From: Mesorhizobium sp. AR07
Lineage (GTDB): Bacteria > Pseudomonadota > Alphaproteobacteria > Rhizobiales > Rhizobiaceae
Length of the DNA stretch: 64,000 nt
Reading direction: 5' to 3'
Assembly: GCF_024746815.1 (NCBI RefSeq)
Contig: NZ_CP080525.1
Span: 6,380,501 to 6,444,500 of the forward strand
In this document: in pieces, positions 24,948 to 33,926 of the stretch
How positions within the stretch are numbered: the first letter of the stretch is position 1
Layout: each line of letters begins with the position of its first letter
The notes under the pieces: model-generated
Told to the model about the DNA's origin: nothing
What the model saw: the letters and a program-made list of their open reading frames with translations, nothing else
The model's database searches: none
Made by a program: the position numbers and the translations under genes

Positions 24948-25538
24948 GTGCCGGTCCTCTACTATGTCACCCATCCCCAGGTTCAGGTCGATGCCAACAT
25001 TCCGGTGCCGGATTGGGGGCTGTCCGACATTGGGCGAGCGAGAGCGATTGCGATGCTCGATCAGCCATGGGTCGGGCCGATCCTGCGTATCGTGTCGTCG
25101 GCTGAGCGCAAGGCGGTGGAAACAGCCGAGATCCTCGCAACGCATCTGCGCCTTGCCATCGAGGTGAGGGCACGGATGCATGAGAATGACCGGTCGGCAA
25201 CAGGCTTTTTGCCGCCGCCGGAGTTCGAAGCGGTCGCGCACCAGTTCTTCGCCAATCCGCACAAAAGCATTCGCGGATGGGAGCGGGCTATCGATGCCCA
25301 GCATCGCATCGTGAGCGAAGTCGAGGCTGTGCTCGGTACCGCTGACGGCGACGACATCGCTGTCATCGGCCATGGCGGCGTGGGAACGCTTCTGCTGCTG
25401 TCTCTCAGTGGCCGGGAAATCAGTCGCGAGGCGGATCAGCCAGCGGGCGGTGGCAACTACTTCGCGTACGATATTCGTGCGCGCCACGTTGTCCACGAAT
25501 GGCAGCCGATCGACGCGCCGGAGCGCCGCGACGGTTAA
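24948..25538 (+). CDS. Histidine phosphatase superfamily protein
   Basis: 196 residues from a GTG start (MPVLYYVTHPQV). The N-terminal motif reads YYVTHPQV, where canonical members have RHG. The histidine nucleophile is kept but the preceding arginine is threonine, a variant seen in some family members. Later come SSAERKAVETAEILA with the second phosphate-binding arginine and IGHGGVGTLLL with the second histidine. Substrate unknown. Confidence 0.82.
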   Translation: MPVLYYVTHPQVQVDANIPVPDWGLSDIGRARAIAMLDQPWVGPILRIVSSAERKAVETAEILATHLRLAIEVRARMHENDRSATGFLPPPEFEAVAHQFFANPHKSIRGWERAIDAQHRIVSEVEAVLGTADGDDIAVIGHGGVGTLLLLSLSGREISREADQPAGGGNYFAYDIRARHVVHEWQPIDAPERRDG

Positions 25539-25543
25539 CTTCT

Positions 25544-26023
25544 CTAGCGGGTGAGCAGCGCCGTGCCGTAAAGCCCGAGCGCGAACACCGTGTGCGATAC
25601 CAGGTTGAGGGCGCGGATCTGCATCGGGTTGGGCCGCTTCGAGGCAGCCCAGCCGGCGCCCATGCCGGGCGCCAGCAGAAACCAGCCGGCGCCAACGGTG
25701 ACGATGCCGAGGATGAAGGCCGGCAGGAAGGTCGGCGCCGCCAGCCAGGCCGCTCCCGCCAGCGCCACCAGGATGATGCCGTAGACGATGCCGACGAAAT
25801 AATGAAAGGCCCAGCCTAGCGCCACTTCATGCGCGTAGGGCGTCGCGTCGCCGATATCGTCGTGAAAAACCTTGTCGCCGAGATGCCAGACCCAGCGGCC
25901 AACCGGCCCCCAGTTGGGCCGGGGTTGACCAAATGCCTTGTGCAAGAAAATGGCCCAGATATCCATCAGCGCCGTGGCGCCAATGCCAATCGCCACGGCA
26001 CGCCAGACGACATCGAACGTCAC
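25544..26023 (-). CDS. DUF2938 family membrane protein
   Basis: 159 residues with four membrane helices. It contains the family's GIGATALMDIWAIFL start, GRWVWHLG, and HEVALGWAFHYFVGIVYG, which places two histidines near the membrane. Function unknown. It is read away from the histidine-phosphatase gene (tail to tail, five bases apart) and sits two bases downstream of the peroxiredoxin, likely co-transcribed with it. Confidence 0.88.
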   Translation of the reverse strand: MTFDVVWRAVAIGIGATALMDIWAIFLHKAFGQPRPNWGPVGRWVWHLGDKVFHDDIGDATPYAHEVALGWAFHYFVGIVYGIILVALAGAAWLAAPTFLPAFILGIVTVGAGWFLLAPGMGAGWAASKRPNPMQIRALNLVSHTVFALGLYGTALLTR

Positions 26024-26025
26024 GG

Positions 26026-26508
26026 TCAGAGCTGTCCCAGAATATGAGCCGCACCGGACTCGTCGACACCGGGCTTGGTTTCGACATTGAGCGCCGTGAC
26101 CTTGCCGTCGTCGACAATCATCGAAAACCGCTTCGAGCGCAGCCCCATGCCGCCGCCGGAATAATCGGCGTCGAGGCCGATCGCCTTGGCGAAATCGCCA
26201 TTACCGTCGGCGAGGAACAGGATTTTGCCTTCACCGCCGGTGAAACGCGCCCAGGCGCCCATGACGTGGACGTCGTTGACCGAAACGACGGCGATGGTGT
26301 CGACGCCGCGTGCCAGGATGGCGTCATGGTTCTCGAGATAGCCGGGCAAATGGTTGTTGCTGCAGGTCGGCGTGAAGGCGCCGGGAACTCCAAACAGCAC
26401 GACCTTCTTTCCCGAGAAAATCTCGGCTCCCGTGATCGGCTTCGCGCCATCGGCGGTCATCTCCTTGAAAGTCGCATCGGGCAGCTTGTCGCCAACGGAA
26501 ATGGTCAT
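26026..26508 (-). CDS. Peroxiredoxin (Prx5-like, thiol peroxidase)
   Basis: Reduces hydrogen peroxide and alkyl hydroperoxides. 160 residues. The peroxidatic cysteine C49 is in PGAFTPTCSNNHLPGY, typical of the Prx5 / AhpE-like hybrid type; only this cysteine is present, so it is a 1-Cys enzyme or uses an external thiol. DUF2938 follows downstream on the same strand. Confidence 0.94.
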   Translation of the reverse strand: MTISVGDKLPDATFKEMTADGAKPITGAEIFSGKKVVLFGVPGAFTPTCSNNHLPGYLENHDAILARGVDTIAVVSVNDVHVMGAWARFTGGEGKILFLADGNGDFAKAIGLDADYSGGGMGLRSKRFSMIVDDGKVTALNVETKPGVDESGAAHILGQL

Positions 26509-26652
26509 GAGTTCCTCGCTTGGGAAAATGGGGAAGGACGTATTCCTGCGTAGCGAACTCGGCCGCCTCCTGCAACCATCGAGGCGGCTTCAGTAGATGT
26601 CGTCCAAAGTGCGCAGCGGTTTTGGCACAACGACATGGACAAAGAGAGGACC

Positions 26653-26695
26653 TTAAAGCGTGTCGTTTGAATCCGCTTAGCGCGACCCGCTCTAA
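26653..26695. repeat. Intergenic imperfect palindrome of the rhizobial type
   Basis: TTAAAGCGTGTCG... at the left is matched by an inverted ...CGCGACCCGCTCTAA at the right (the rc of the right arm reads TTAGAGCGGGTCG). Palindromes with AGCG-x-GTCG arms are common between genes in Mesorhizobium. It overlaps the stop codon of the DsbD-like gene and may end that transcript. Confidence 0.6.
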
Positions 26696-27498
26696 GGAAA
26701 TGGCAAAAGCCCTTCGACCGCACCGGCCGAACTCGTCAGCGTATAGTGAAGCCCGCCATCGGTGGGCGTTGTCGAAGGGCGGTCGAGGATCGGCACGGTG
26801 AAGATCAGCTTGCCGTCCTTATCGCTGCGAACTGGAGCACCGAACATGTAATCCCGCTCGCCAGCGACAAAGAAATCCGCCGCCTCAGGGACGCCGGGAA
26901 AGCTCGCTTGGACAATCAGCGTCTCATGATCGCCCGGCAGGACGTTGATCCCGAAATCGGGTCTTGCCGGCGTCGGCAGCGCTGCGAGGCTCGCCTTGAC
27001 CAGGGCTGCGTCCTCGGCATTGTCGGGGTCCGAGCCGGGATCGACTGTCAGCCTCGTCTGCACCGGAATGCAGATCGTTTCGCAGATGCCGAGAAAGATA
27101 TCGGCATCGATCATCGCCGGCTGGTTCGGCGTCGCCAGCGTGAATGTCACCGGCAGTGAAACCGGATAGTTGTAGCCGGCCCATTTCCCATAGCCGTCAT
27201 CATGGCGCTGCGGTGCCGGGAAGGAAAGCTGGGCGTCGGCGATGTTTGTGCTGGCCGAAATGTCGAGCTGCGGCGGCACGCCCGCGTCGCCCGGGTCGCG
27301 CCAGTAGGTCTTCCATCCGGGCTTGAGCGCTATGTCGAGAACGCCCAGGATGCGGCCGGCGGCATCGGCTTTGCCGCTCGTCACCAACCGGACCTTGCCG
27401 CCTTCGCTGTTGTACCACGCCGATGAGGAGGCCGCAGCGGGGAGAGCGGTTGCCGATCCGATGGCGGCGCCGAGCAGCAGGATTTTCAAGCTTTGCAT
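26692..27498 (-). CDS. DsbD N-terminal-domain-like periplasmic protein without the membrane reductase part
   Basis: 268 residues: signal peptide (about 1-23), then a DsbD alpha-type immunoglobulin-like domain with KPGWKTYWRDPGDAGVPP and a CETICIPV motif that supplies two cysteines three residues apart. In full DsbD or ScsB this domain is followed by a transmembrane reductase and thioredoxin domain; here the protein ends after a single periplasmic unit. It may relay electrons to periplasmic partners from a separate membrane protein. Confidence 0.8.
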   Translation of the reverse strand: MQSLKILLLGAAIGSATALPAAASSSAWYNSEGGKVRLVTSGKADAAGRILGVLDIALKPGWKTYWRDPGDAGVPPQLDISASTNIADAQLSFPAPQRHDDGYGKWAGYNYPVSLPVTFTLATPNQPAMIDADIFLGICETICIPVQTRLTVDPGSDPDNAEDAALVKASLAALPTPARPDFGINVLPGDHETLIVQASFPGVPEAADFFVAGERDYMFGAPVRSDKDGKLIFTVPILDRPSTTPTDGGLHYTLTSSAGAVEGLLPFP

Positions 27499-27669
27499 GG
27501 CGGTGATTTGAGCGTCCGTTCGTGGCCGTGCAATGTTTTCATGACCTTGCCGGTATCATATTTGCGTGACCTCGAGGAGAGGAGTGCTGGCGGCCGGTGG
27601 CATGGGCTTTGGTCGAATCCCGCACAGTGCATCTTTTCGGCGCTTTGGAAACGCGATACCTTCATCGTC

Positions 27670-28278
27670 ATGGACTTGTTGCGCCACAAGAAGACTGCCG
27701 CCGGCCGCGGCTTTCTCGACGATCAGTTCCTGATTGCCATGCCCGGCATGAAGGACGACCGTTTCACGCGCTCGGTCATCTACGTCTGCGCCCACAGCGA
27801 TGAAGGCGCCATGGGGCTGATCATCAACCAGACGCAGCAGATGCTGTTTCCGGACCTGCTCGTGCAACTGGGCATCATGAACGAACAGGAGGCGATCCGC
27901 TTGCCGGCGCAGGCCCGCGACTTCGTCGTTCGCAATGGCGGCCCTGTAGATCGCAGCCGGGGCTTCGTCCTGCATTCGGGCGACTACCGGGTGGAATCGT
28001 CGCTGACCGTTTCGGACGACATCTGCCTGACCGCGACCGTCGACATATTGCGCGCCATATCGTCTGGCCGCGGCCCCCGTCACGCGCTGATGGCGCTCGG
28101 CTATTCGGGCTGGGGCGCCGGCCAGTTGGAGACCGAGATCGCCGAGAATGGCTGGCTGACATGCCCGGCCAACGCCGAGCTTCTGTTCGACACCGACATC
28201 GAGCGCAAATACGACCGGATCCTCGCCTCGATTGGCATCGATCTCGCGCATCTCAGCCTCGCCGCCGGACACGCGTAA
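27670..28278 (+). CDS. YqgE/AlgH family protein
   Basis: 202 residues. The family signature is seen in GRGFLDDQFLIAMPGMKDDRF, HSDEGAMGLIINQ, RNGGPVDRSRGFVLHS and ALGYSGWGAGQLE. Function is not firmly known; AlgH was linked to alginate control in Pseudomonas. The ATG at 27670 (MDLLRHKKTAAG) fits family length; longer starts exist back to 27493 but overlap the divergent DsbD-like gene's promoter region. Confidence 0.9.
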   Translation: MDLLRHKKTAAGRGFLDDQFLIAMPGMKDDRFTRSVIYVCAHSDEGAMGLIINQTQQMLFPDLLVQLGIMNEQEAIRLPAQARDFVVRNGGPVDRSRGFVLHSGDYRVESSLTVSDDICLTATVDILRAISSGRGPRHALMALGYSGWGAGQLETEIAENGWLTCPANAELLFDTDIERKYDRILASIGIDLAHLSLAAGHA

Positions 28279-28362
28279 GTGGCGCAACCAGATTCAATTT
28301 CGGGCGGCCCAGACTATGCTCGACGTGCCTTTCCGGTTTCCGGCGCGCCAAGCCCTTGGATG

Positions 28363-28668
28363 TCACTCGTCCTCCCCCGGTAGCTCCAGCGTCCGGCCGG
28401 CATGGAGAATCCTGAGGATGGCCACCGTATCCTGCCGCACGGTGAAGGCTATGGTGGCCCGGCGACGCCAGCCGACCGTGCGCAGACCCGGCGCTAGGTC
28501 GTCATGGCGCATGCCGCGCTCAGGGAACGTCGAGAATCCCAGGCAGTAGTCTACGATGCGGTCGACAAACCGGTTAGCGACTGTGGCGCCGGCCGCCTGC
28601 GCAAGGTGCGTCAGCAACTCGTCGAGGTCACGCTCGGCCGCTGGGTGGAACTTGACCGTATATTTCAT
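28363..28668 (-). CDS. parE: ParE/RelE-family toxin
   Basis: 101 residues with the compact toxin fold: KYTVKFHPAAERDLDELLTHLAQ, a central FPERGMRHDDLAPGLRTVGWRRRATIAF, and the closing VAILRILHAGRTL. The ParD-type partner upstream suggests ParE, a gyrase inhibitor, rather than an mRNA-cleaving RelE (inference from the partner). The start overlaps the antitoxin stop by four bases. Confidence 0.9.
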   Translation of the reverse strand: MKYTVKFHPAAERDLDELLTHLAQAAGATVANRFVDRIVDYCLGFSTFPERGMRHDDLAPGLRTVGWRRRATIAFTVRQDTVAILRILHAGRTLELPGEDE

Positions 28669-28955
28669 GCACTGGGGGATGACTTGGCTGTCAATACCGA
28701 GACCCGCGCCTTGAGGCGGTGACGGACGTCCTCCGCGTCAGCAAGGTTTTCAGGGTGGGCGTCGAAATCCTTCAAGGTCGGCACGACTTCCTCGACGAGC
28801 CAGCGTTCCAGAGCCTTGTCTCGCGCTGCCAAAGCCCTCAGGCCGTCGCGGATGACTTCGCTCTCGGTGGCGTACTCCCCCGAGGCGACCTTCGCCTTGA
28901 CCATCTGCGCCATCTCGGGCGGCAGGGTGATGCTCATCTGTTGCGTCGTACGCAT
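28665..28955 (-). CDS. parD: ParD-family antitoxin (ribbon-helix-helix)
   Basis: 96 residues. The N-terminal ribbon-helix-helix reads MSITLPPEMAQMVKAKVASGEYATESEVIRDGLRAL, the common CopG/ParD pattern; the C-terminal helix is the presumed toxin-binding arm. AGAGGA lies eight bases before ATG 28955. A TATAGT -10 box and a 31-bp palindrome lie just upstream, so autorepression is likely. Confidence 0.92.
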   Translation of the reverse strand: MRTTQQMSITLPPEMAQMVKAKVASGEYATESEVIRDGLRALAARDKALERWLVEEVVPTLKDFDAHPENLADAEDVRHRLKARVSVLTAKSSPSA

Positions 28956-28978
28956 TGTGGAAGTCCTCTCACTGTCTC

Positions 28979-29015
28979 ACTATAGAAAAGTGTAGGATTA
29001 AATCCTACACTTTTC
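28979..29015 (-). promoter_or_regulatory. Probable parDE promoter -10 and 31-bp palindromic operator
   Basis: GAAAAGTGTAGGATT (28985-28999), one central A, and the exact inverse AATCCTACACTTTTC (29001-29015). Directly beside it, minus-strand TATAGT (28979-28984) would be a -10 box about 24 bases before parD. The palindrome fills the -10/-35 region, the position expected for an operator that blocks RNA polymerase. Confidence 0.7.
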
Positions 29016-29117
29016 CATGTGCCGCTTGATGCAGCCGAACAGAATTCTGCACCATGGCGGCGCTCTGAGGGATGACGAAGCGATGGGAGTTTCGGCCAAT
29101 CTCCCAGGCAGATCCAA

Positions 29118-32006
29118 CTAGGCCTGCGTCAGCGGATACTGTTCCTTCAGCTGCTTCAGCACCTGGTCGCCCGGCATCGGTGCGCCGAACATGAAGCTCT
29201 GCACATACTCGCAGCCCATCTGGCGCAGTTCCAGCGCATCGCTTTCGTCCGAAATGCCCTCGGCGACGACTGACAGGCCGAGTTCATGCGCCATGTTGAC
29301 CATGGATTTGAGCAGCACCGCGCGTTTGGGCGTGTTGTCGTCGACGAAGCTCTTGTCGATCTTGATCGTGTCGAAGGGGAAGCGCGTCAGATAGGCCAGC
29401 GAGGAATAGCCGGTGCCGAAATCGTCCAGCGACAGGCCGATGCCTAGCTGCTTCAGCTTGGTCAGCACATGGGCGGTCTGTTCGGGATTGTCCATCACCA
29501 GCGATTCGGTGAGCTCGAGCCGGAAGCAGCGCGGCTTCAGATTGGCGCGTGCGATGACCGAGCGGACGTCGCTGACCAGATCGCGGCGGATGAGCTGGCG
29601 GCTGGACAGGTTGACCGAGACCGACAGCGGCGCGTCGCCGATCTGCTTTTGCCATCCGGCGAGGTCTTCCGCCGCCTGTTGCATGGCGAACAGGCCGAGT
29701 TGCACGATCAGCCCGCAGCTCTCGGCGACCGGGATGAAGTCCGCCGGCGGGATCATGCCGCGGCGCGGGTGATCCCAGCGCAGCAGGGCTTCGAAACCGG
29801 CGACGCTGCCATCCTCCAGCCGCACGATCGGCTGGTAGGCGAGCGTGAATTCGCGCCGTTCGATGGCGCGCCGCAGGTCGGACTCGAACTGCAACCTGTC
29901 GGTGCCGACAGTGCGGAAGGCCGGACGGAACGGCTCGATCCTGTCACCACCGAAGCGCTTGGCCTGGTGCATGGCAAGCTCGGCATCCTTGACCATGTCC
30001 TCGGCCGACATCTGCGGCGAGTTCCAGGTGATCAAGCCGATCGACGCGGTCAGCACGATCTCGCGCTTGGCGAAGGTGATCGGATTGTTGATCGCGTGCT
30101 TGATGGCGTCGGCGACGGCGGCGATGCGGGCCGGGTCCTGTTCGGAAAGCAGCATCAGCGCGAACTGGTCGCCGGCAAAGCGCGACAGCGAATCCTTTGG
30201 CTTGAGCAGCCGGTGCAGCCGGCGTGCAATGGTCAGCAGAATGGTATCGCCGGCCGAGATGCCGAGCCCGTCATTGACCTGCTTGAAACGGTCGATGTCG
30301 ATGACGAAGACGGTCGGCCGCACTTTTTCTTCGGTGCGGGCGATCGAGATGATCGCTTCCAGCCGGTTCATCAACAATTCGCGGTTCGGCAGGCCGGTCA
30401 GATTGTCGTGCACGGCGTCGTGCAGCAGCCGCTCCTCGGACTTCTTCTGCTCGGTCACGTCGACCATGGTGCCGACGCAGCGAATGACCTCGCCGTCCGA
30501 TCCGATGACCGGGCGCGCGCGCAGCAAAAACCAGTGGTAGTGGCCGTCGGCGCCGCGCAGGCGGAAGTTCTGCGACACCCGGCCGCGCCGGTGTTCGAGC
30601 ACCACGTCGAGCGTCGTGCGGAAGGTGTCGCGGTCGTCGGCGTGCAGCACCGGCAGCCAGTTGCGCGCCGCACCGCCAAGACTGTTGGGCGCCAGTCCAA
30701 GCTGGATGCTGACGTCGGGCTTGGTGACGACGCGGTCGCGCAGCACGTCCCAGTCCCACACCGTATCGCCCGATCCGGCAACCGCCAGCGCCTGCCGCTC
30801 GAGGTCGGAGAACAGGCCCTGGTGTAGCGCGCCGCCGGCAAAGGCATGCTGCATGACCGTAAAGCCGATCAGAAGGATGATCAGGATCAGCCCGCCACCC
30901 AATGCAGGCTGGGCGATATCGTTGTCGAGCATGCCGGTGATCGCCATCCACGACCCGCATAGCCACAGCAGCACCATGACCCAACTGGGCACCAGCATGA
31001 TGGCGCGGTCATATCCGCGTATGCCGAGGAAGATGATCAGGCCGAGCCCGGTCAGCGCGGTGGCGGCGAAGGACAGCCTGGCGATGCCGGCAGCGACCGC
31101 CGGATCGACGATGGCGACACCGGCGATCAGCACCAGCCCGAGGATCCAGACCAGCGCGCCATAGCTGAAATGGCCGTGCCATCGGTTGAGGTTGAGATAG
31201 GCGAACAGGAAGACCACGAAGGTTCCCGCCAGCGCCACCTCCGTTCCCGCTCGCCACATCTGCTCATTGCCGGGCGAGATCTCGATGATCTTGTTGAGGA
31301 AGCCGAAATCGACGCAGATATAGGCAAGCACCGCCCAGGCAAGTGCCGCTGTCGCCGGGAACATCGAGGTTCCCTTGACCACGAAAAGGATGGTCAGGAA
31401 CAGCGCCAGCAGGCCGGCGATGCCGATGACGATGCCGCGAAACAGCGTGTAGGAATTGACCGAGTCCTTGTAGGATTCGGGATCCCACAGATAGACCTGC
31501 GGCAGCTTGGGCGAGGCCAGTTCGGCGATGAAGGTGATCACCGTGCCGGGGTTCAGCGTCACCCGGAACACGTCGGCGTCCGGGCTGGTCTGGCGGTCGA
31601 GGGCGAAGCCCTCGCTGGGCGTGATGGCGGCGATGCGGGTCGAGCCGAGATCGGGCCAGAAGATGCCGGAATTCACCAGCCGGAAATGCGGCGCGACGAT
31701 CAGCCGGTCGAGCTGCTGGTCGGTGGTGTTGGCCAGCGCGAACACCGCCCAGTCGCCGGTCGAACGCGCGTCATTGGCCTCGACCTCGATGCGCCGCACG
31801 ATGCCGTCCGGTCCGGGAGCGGTCGACACCTGGAAATTCTCGCCCTGGTTCCGGTAAATCTCGACGGCGCCCGAAAGGTCGAGCGCGACGTCGTCGCGGG
31901 CAATCTTGATCGGCTCGACGGCGTAAGCCGACGATGCCGCGCACAACGCCAGGATTGTCGCGACGACAAAGGCGAACAGCGGCCCGTTTCGCAGGAAATT
32001 CGTCAA
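29118..32006 (-). CDS. Membrane-bound PAS-GGDEF-EAL cyclic di-GMP protein with degenerate GGDEF
   Basis: 962 residues. A signal peptide is followed by a periplasmic sensory region (to about 180), seven or so membrane helices (about 185-400, 7TM-DISM-like), a PAS/PAC domain (about 420-530), GGDEF (about 545-700) and EAL (about 715-950). The GGDEF motif reads RFAGDQF, so cyclase activity is doubtful. The EAL site GFEALLRW and the DDFGTGYSSL loop are intact, so phosphodiesterase activity is likely. The start appears to be TTG at 32006, with AAGGAC seven bases before; no ATG fits. It lies directly after the GNAT gene and may be the last gene of the thrC group. Confidence 0.9.
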   Translation of the reverse strand: MTNFLRNGPLFAFVVATILALCAASSAYAVEPIKIARDDVALDLSGAVEIYRNQGENFQVSTAPGPDGIVRRIEVEANDARSTGDWAVFALANTTDQQLDRLIVAPHFRLVNSGIFWPDLGSTRIAAITPSEGFALDRQTSPDADVFRVTLNPGTVITFIAELASPKLPQVYLWDPESYKDSVNSYTLFRGIVIGIAGLLALFLTILFVVKGTSMFPATAALAWAVLAYICVDFGFLNKIIEISPGNEQMWRAGTEVALAGTFVVFLFAYLNLNRWHGHFSYGALVWILGLVLIAGVAIVDPAVAAGIARLSFAATALTGLGLIIFLGIRGYDRAIMLVPSWVMVLLWLCGSWMAITGMLDNDIAQPALGGGLILIILLIGFTVMQHAFAGGALHQGLFSDLERQALAVAGSGDTVWDWDVLRDRVVTKPDVSIQLGLAPNSLGGAARNWLPVLHADDRDTFRTTLDVVLEHRRGRVSQNFRLRGADGHYHWFLLRARPVIGSDGEVIRCVGTMVDVTEQKKSEERLLHDAVHDNLTGLPNRELLMNRLEAIISIARTEEKVRPTVFVIDIDRFKQVNDGLGISAGDTILLTIARRLHRLLKPKDSLSRFAGDQFALMLLSEQDPARIAAVADAIKHAINNPITFAKREIVLTASIGLITWNSPQMSAEDMVKDAELAMHQAKRFGGDRIEPFRPAFRTVGTDRLQFESDLRRAIERREFTLAYQPIVRLEDGSVAGFEALLRWDHPRRGMIPPADFIPVAESCGLIVQLGLFAMQQAAEDLAGWQKQIGDAPLSVSVNLSSRQLIRRDLVSDVRSVIARANLKPRCFRLELTESLVMDNPEQTAHVLTKLKQLGIGLSLDDFGTGYSSLAYLTRFPFDTIKIDKSFVDDNTPKRAVLLKSMVNMAHELGLSVVAEGISDESDALELRQMGCEYVQSFMFGAPMPGDQVLKQLKEQYPLTQA

Positions 32007-32009
32007 AAA

Positions 32010-32606
32010 TCAGTCCTTCGTTCCAGCGCCCGGCGGATCGTCCGCGATCCGGGCGTAGAGGTAGTGGTCCTGCCAGATGCCGTTGATCCGGAGATAGGAT
32101 CGCAGCAGTCCTTCGCGCCGGAATCCGGCTTTTTCAAGCACGCGGATCGACCTGATATTGTCGGGAATACAGGCCGCTTCGATCCGGTGCAACCTCAGCG
32201 TATCGAAGGCGAAGCGCGCCACCACCTTGACCGCGTCGGTCATCAGGCCGCGACCGCCAAAGCGCTCGCCGATCCAGTAGCCGACATGGCCGCTTTGCGA
32301 GACGCCATGGCGTATGTTGCCGAGCGTGATGCCGCCAGCCAGTCTGCCGCTGCTCCTCTCGAAGATGAAGAAGGCGATCGCTGTTCCCTGGGCATAGTCT
32401 TCGCGGTAGCGGCTGATGCGCAGCCGCCACGCGGTGCGGTCGAGTTCATCGGGGGTCCAGCGTGGTTCCCATGGTTCGAGGAAGGCACGGCTTTCGCCGC
32501 GCACCGCCGCCCATTCGCGGTAATCATTCGTGAATGGCACGCGCAACGTGACGCGGTCGCCCTTCAGTGCCGGCAGGTCACGGCGAAAGAAAGGGAGCGC
32601 GAACAC
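32010..32606 (-). CDS. RimJ/RimL-type GNAT N-acetyltransferase
   Basis: About 199 residues. GNAT pattern: RVTLRVPFTNDYREWAAVR, GHVGYWIGERFGGRGLMTDAVK with the acetyl-CoA loop, and HRIEAACIPDNIRSIRVLEKAGFRREGLLRSY, the typical motif-B region. Members acetylate ribosomal protein N-termini or small amines. No ATG is present near the N-terminus; I place the start at GTG 32606, after the M16 gene stop, while TTG 32660 would overlap that gene. Confidence 0.85.
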   Translation of the reverse strand: MFALPFFRRDLPALKGDRVTLRVPFTNDYREWAAVRGESRAFLEPWEPRWTPDELDRTAWRLRISRYREDYAQGTAIAFFIFERSSGRLAGGITLGNIRHGVSQSGHVGYWIGERFGGRGLMTDAVKVVARFAFDTLRLHRIEAACIPDNIRSIRVLEKAGFRREGLLRSYLRINGIWQDHYLYARIADDPPGAGTKD

Positions 32607-32619
32607 GACGCTTTGGGGC

Positions 32620-33912
32620 TTAGACGGCGAGCTTGCGGGCCGTGGTCTGCGCTCCGCCAAGCGAATCGAGGATCGCCTCGTATGGCGCCAGCGTACCCAC
32701 GGGCCCGACAGCGGTAAGCGTCGGCTTGGTCGAGAACAGCCGTGACGACAGGTCGGTCAGCCGCTCGATCGTCAGCGCCGACAGCCGCTCCATCAGTTCC
32801 TCCTTGGCGATCGGCCGGCCGAACAGAAGCAGCTGCCGGGCGATCTGCGAGGCGCGGCTGGCCGGGCTTTCGGCGGACATGATCAGCCCGGCGCGATATT
32901 GGGCGCGGGCCCGGTCGAGTTCTTCCTGCAGGATCTTCTCGCCGGCCTTCTGCAATTCGTCGATGATGACCGGCACCAGTTCGGCAATGTCGCTCTGGCC
33001 GGTCGCGGCATGGACGCCGAAGATGCCAGTGTCGGAAAAGCCCCAGTGGAAGGCATAGACCGAGTAGCACAGGCCGCGCTTTTCACGGACTTCCTGGAAA
33101 AGACGCGACGACATGCCGCCGCCAAGGATCATCGACAGCACCTGCGAGGCGTAGAAGTCGCGCACATGATAGGCGCGGCCCTCGAAGCCCAGCACGATCT
33201 GCGCATCCATCAGGTCGCGGTCCTCGCGGAAGTCGCCGCCGACATATTGCGCATATTGCGGGATGGTGCTGTCGGCCTTGCTGCGGAAGCCGCCGAGATG
33301 CTTTTCGACCTCGCGCACGAAATTGTCGTGCTTGATGTCGCCGGCAGCGACGATCACCATGCGTTCGGCGCCGTATTGCCGTTCGATGAAATCGTGCAGC
33401 TGCTTCGAGGTGAAGGATTTGACGGTTTCCGGCGTGCCCAGGATCGAGCGGCCGATGGTCTGGTGGCGAAATGCCGTCTCGGTGAAACGGTCGAAGACGA
33501 TGTCGTCGGGCGTGTCGTGCGCGGCGCCGATCTCTTGCAGGATCACATGCTGCTCGCGTTCCAGCTCCTGCGGGTCGAATTCGGACTCCTGCAGGATGTC
33601 GGCAAGAATGTCGACGGCCAGCGGCACGTCGTCGGACAGCACCCTGGCATAGTAGGAGGTGGTCTCGACGCTGGTGGCGGCGTTGATCTCGCCACCGACG
33701 TCCTCGATCTCCGAGGCGATTTCGAAGGCGGTTCGCCGTTTCGTGCCCTTGAACGCCATGTGCTCGAGCAGATGGGCCATGCCATGCTCTTCGTCACGTT
33801 CATTGCGGGCACCTGACTTGACCCAGGCACCAAGGGCAACCGATTCGATGCTTTGAAGGGTTTCGGTGGCGACTGTCAGGCCGTTCGACAGACGGCTTAC
33901 CTCAACACCCAT
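32620..33912 (-). CDS. M16 family zinc peptidase (mitochondrial processing peptidase-like)
   Basis: 430 residues. The inverted zinc motif HLLEH is at 47-51 (GMAHLLEHMAFKGT), with the downstream glutamate region INAATSVETTSYYARV. The C-terminal half has the LGGGMSSRLFQEVREKRGLCYSV substrate-binding block. Alphaproteobacterial members are relatives of mitochondrial processing peptidase. The start at 33912 is 14 bases after the thrC stop, a common neighbour pair in the order. Confidence 0.95.
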   Translation of the reverse strand: MGVEVSRLSNGLTVATETLQSIESVALGAWVKSGARNERDEEHGMAHLLEHMAFKGTKRRTAFEIASEIEDVGGEINAATSVETTSYYARVLSDDVPLAVDILADILQESEFDPQELEREQHVILQEIGAAHDTPDDIVFDRFTETAFRHQTIGRSILGTPETVKSFTSKQLHDFIERQYGAERMVIVAAGDIKHDNFVREVEKHLGGFRSKADSTIPQYAQYVGGDFREDRDLMDAQIVLGFEGRAYHVRDFYASQVLSMILGGGMSSRLFQEVREKRGLCYSVYAFHWGFSDTGIFGVHAATGQSDIAELVPVIIDELQKAGEKILQEELDRARAQYRAGLIMSAESPASRASQIARQLLLFGRPIAKEELMERLSALTIERLTDLSSRLFSTKPTLTAVGPVGTLAPYEAILDSLGGAQTTARKLAV

Positions 33913-33926
33913 ATGGCTAGTACTCC

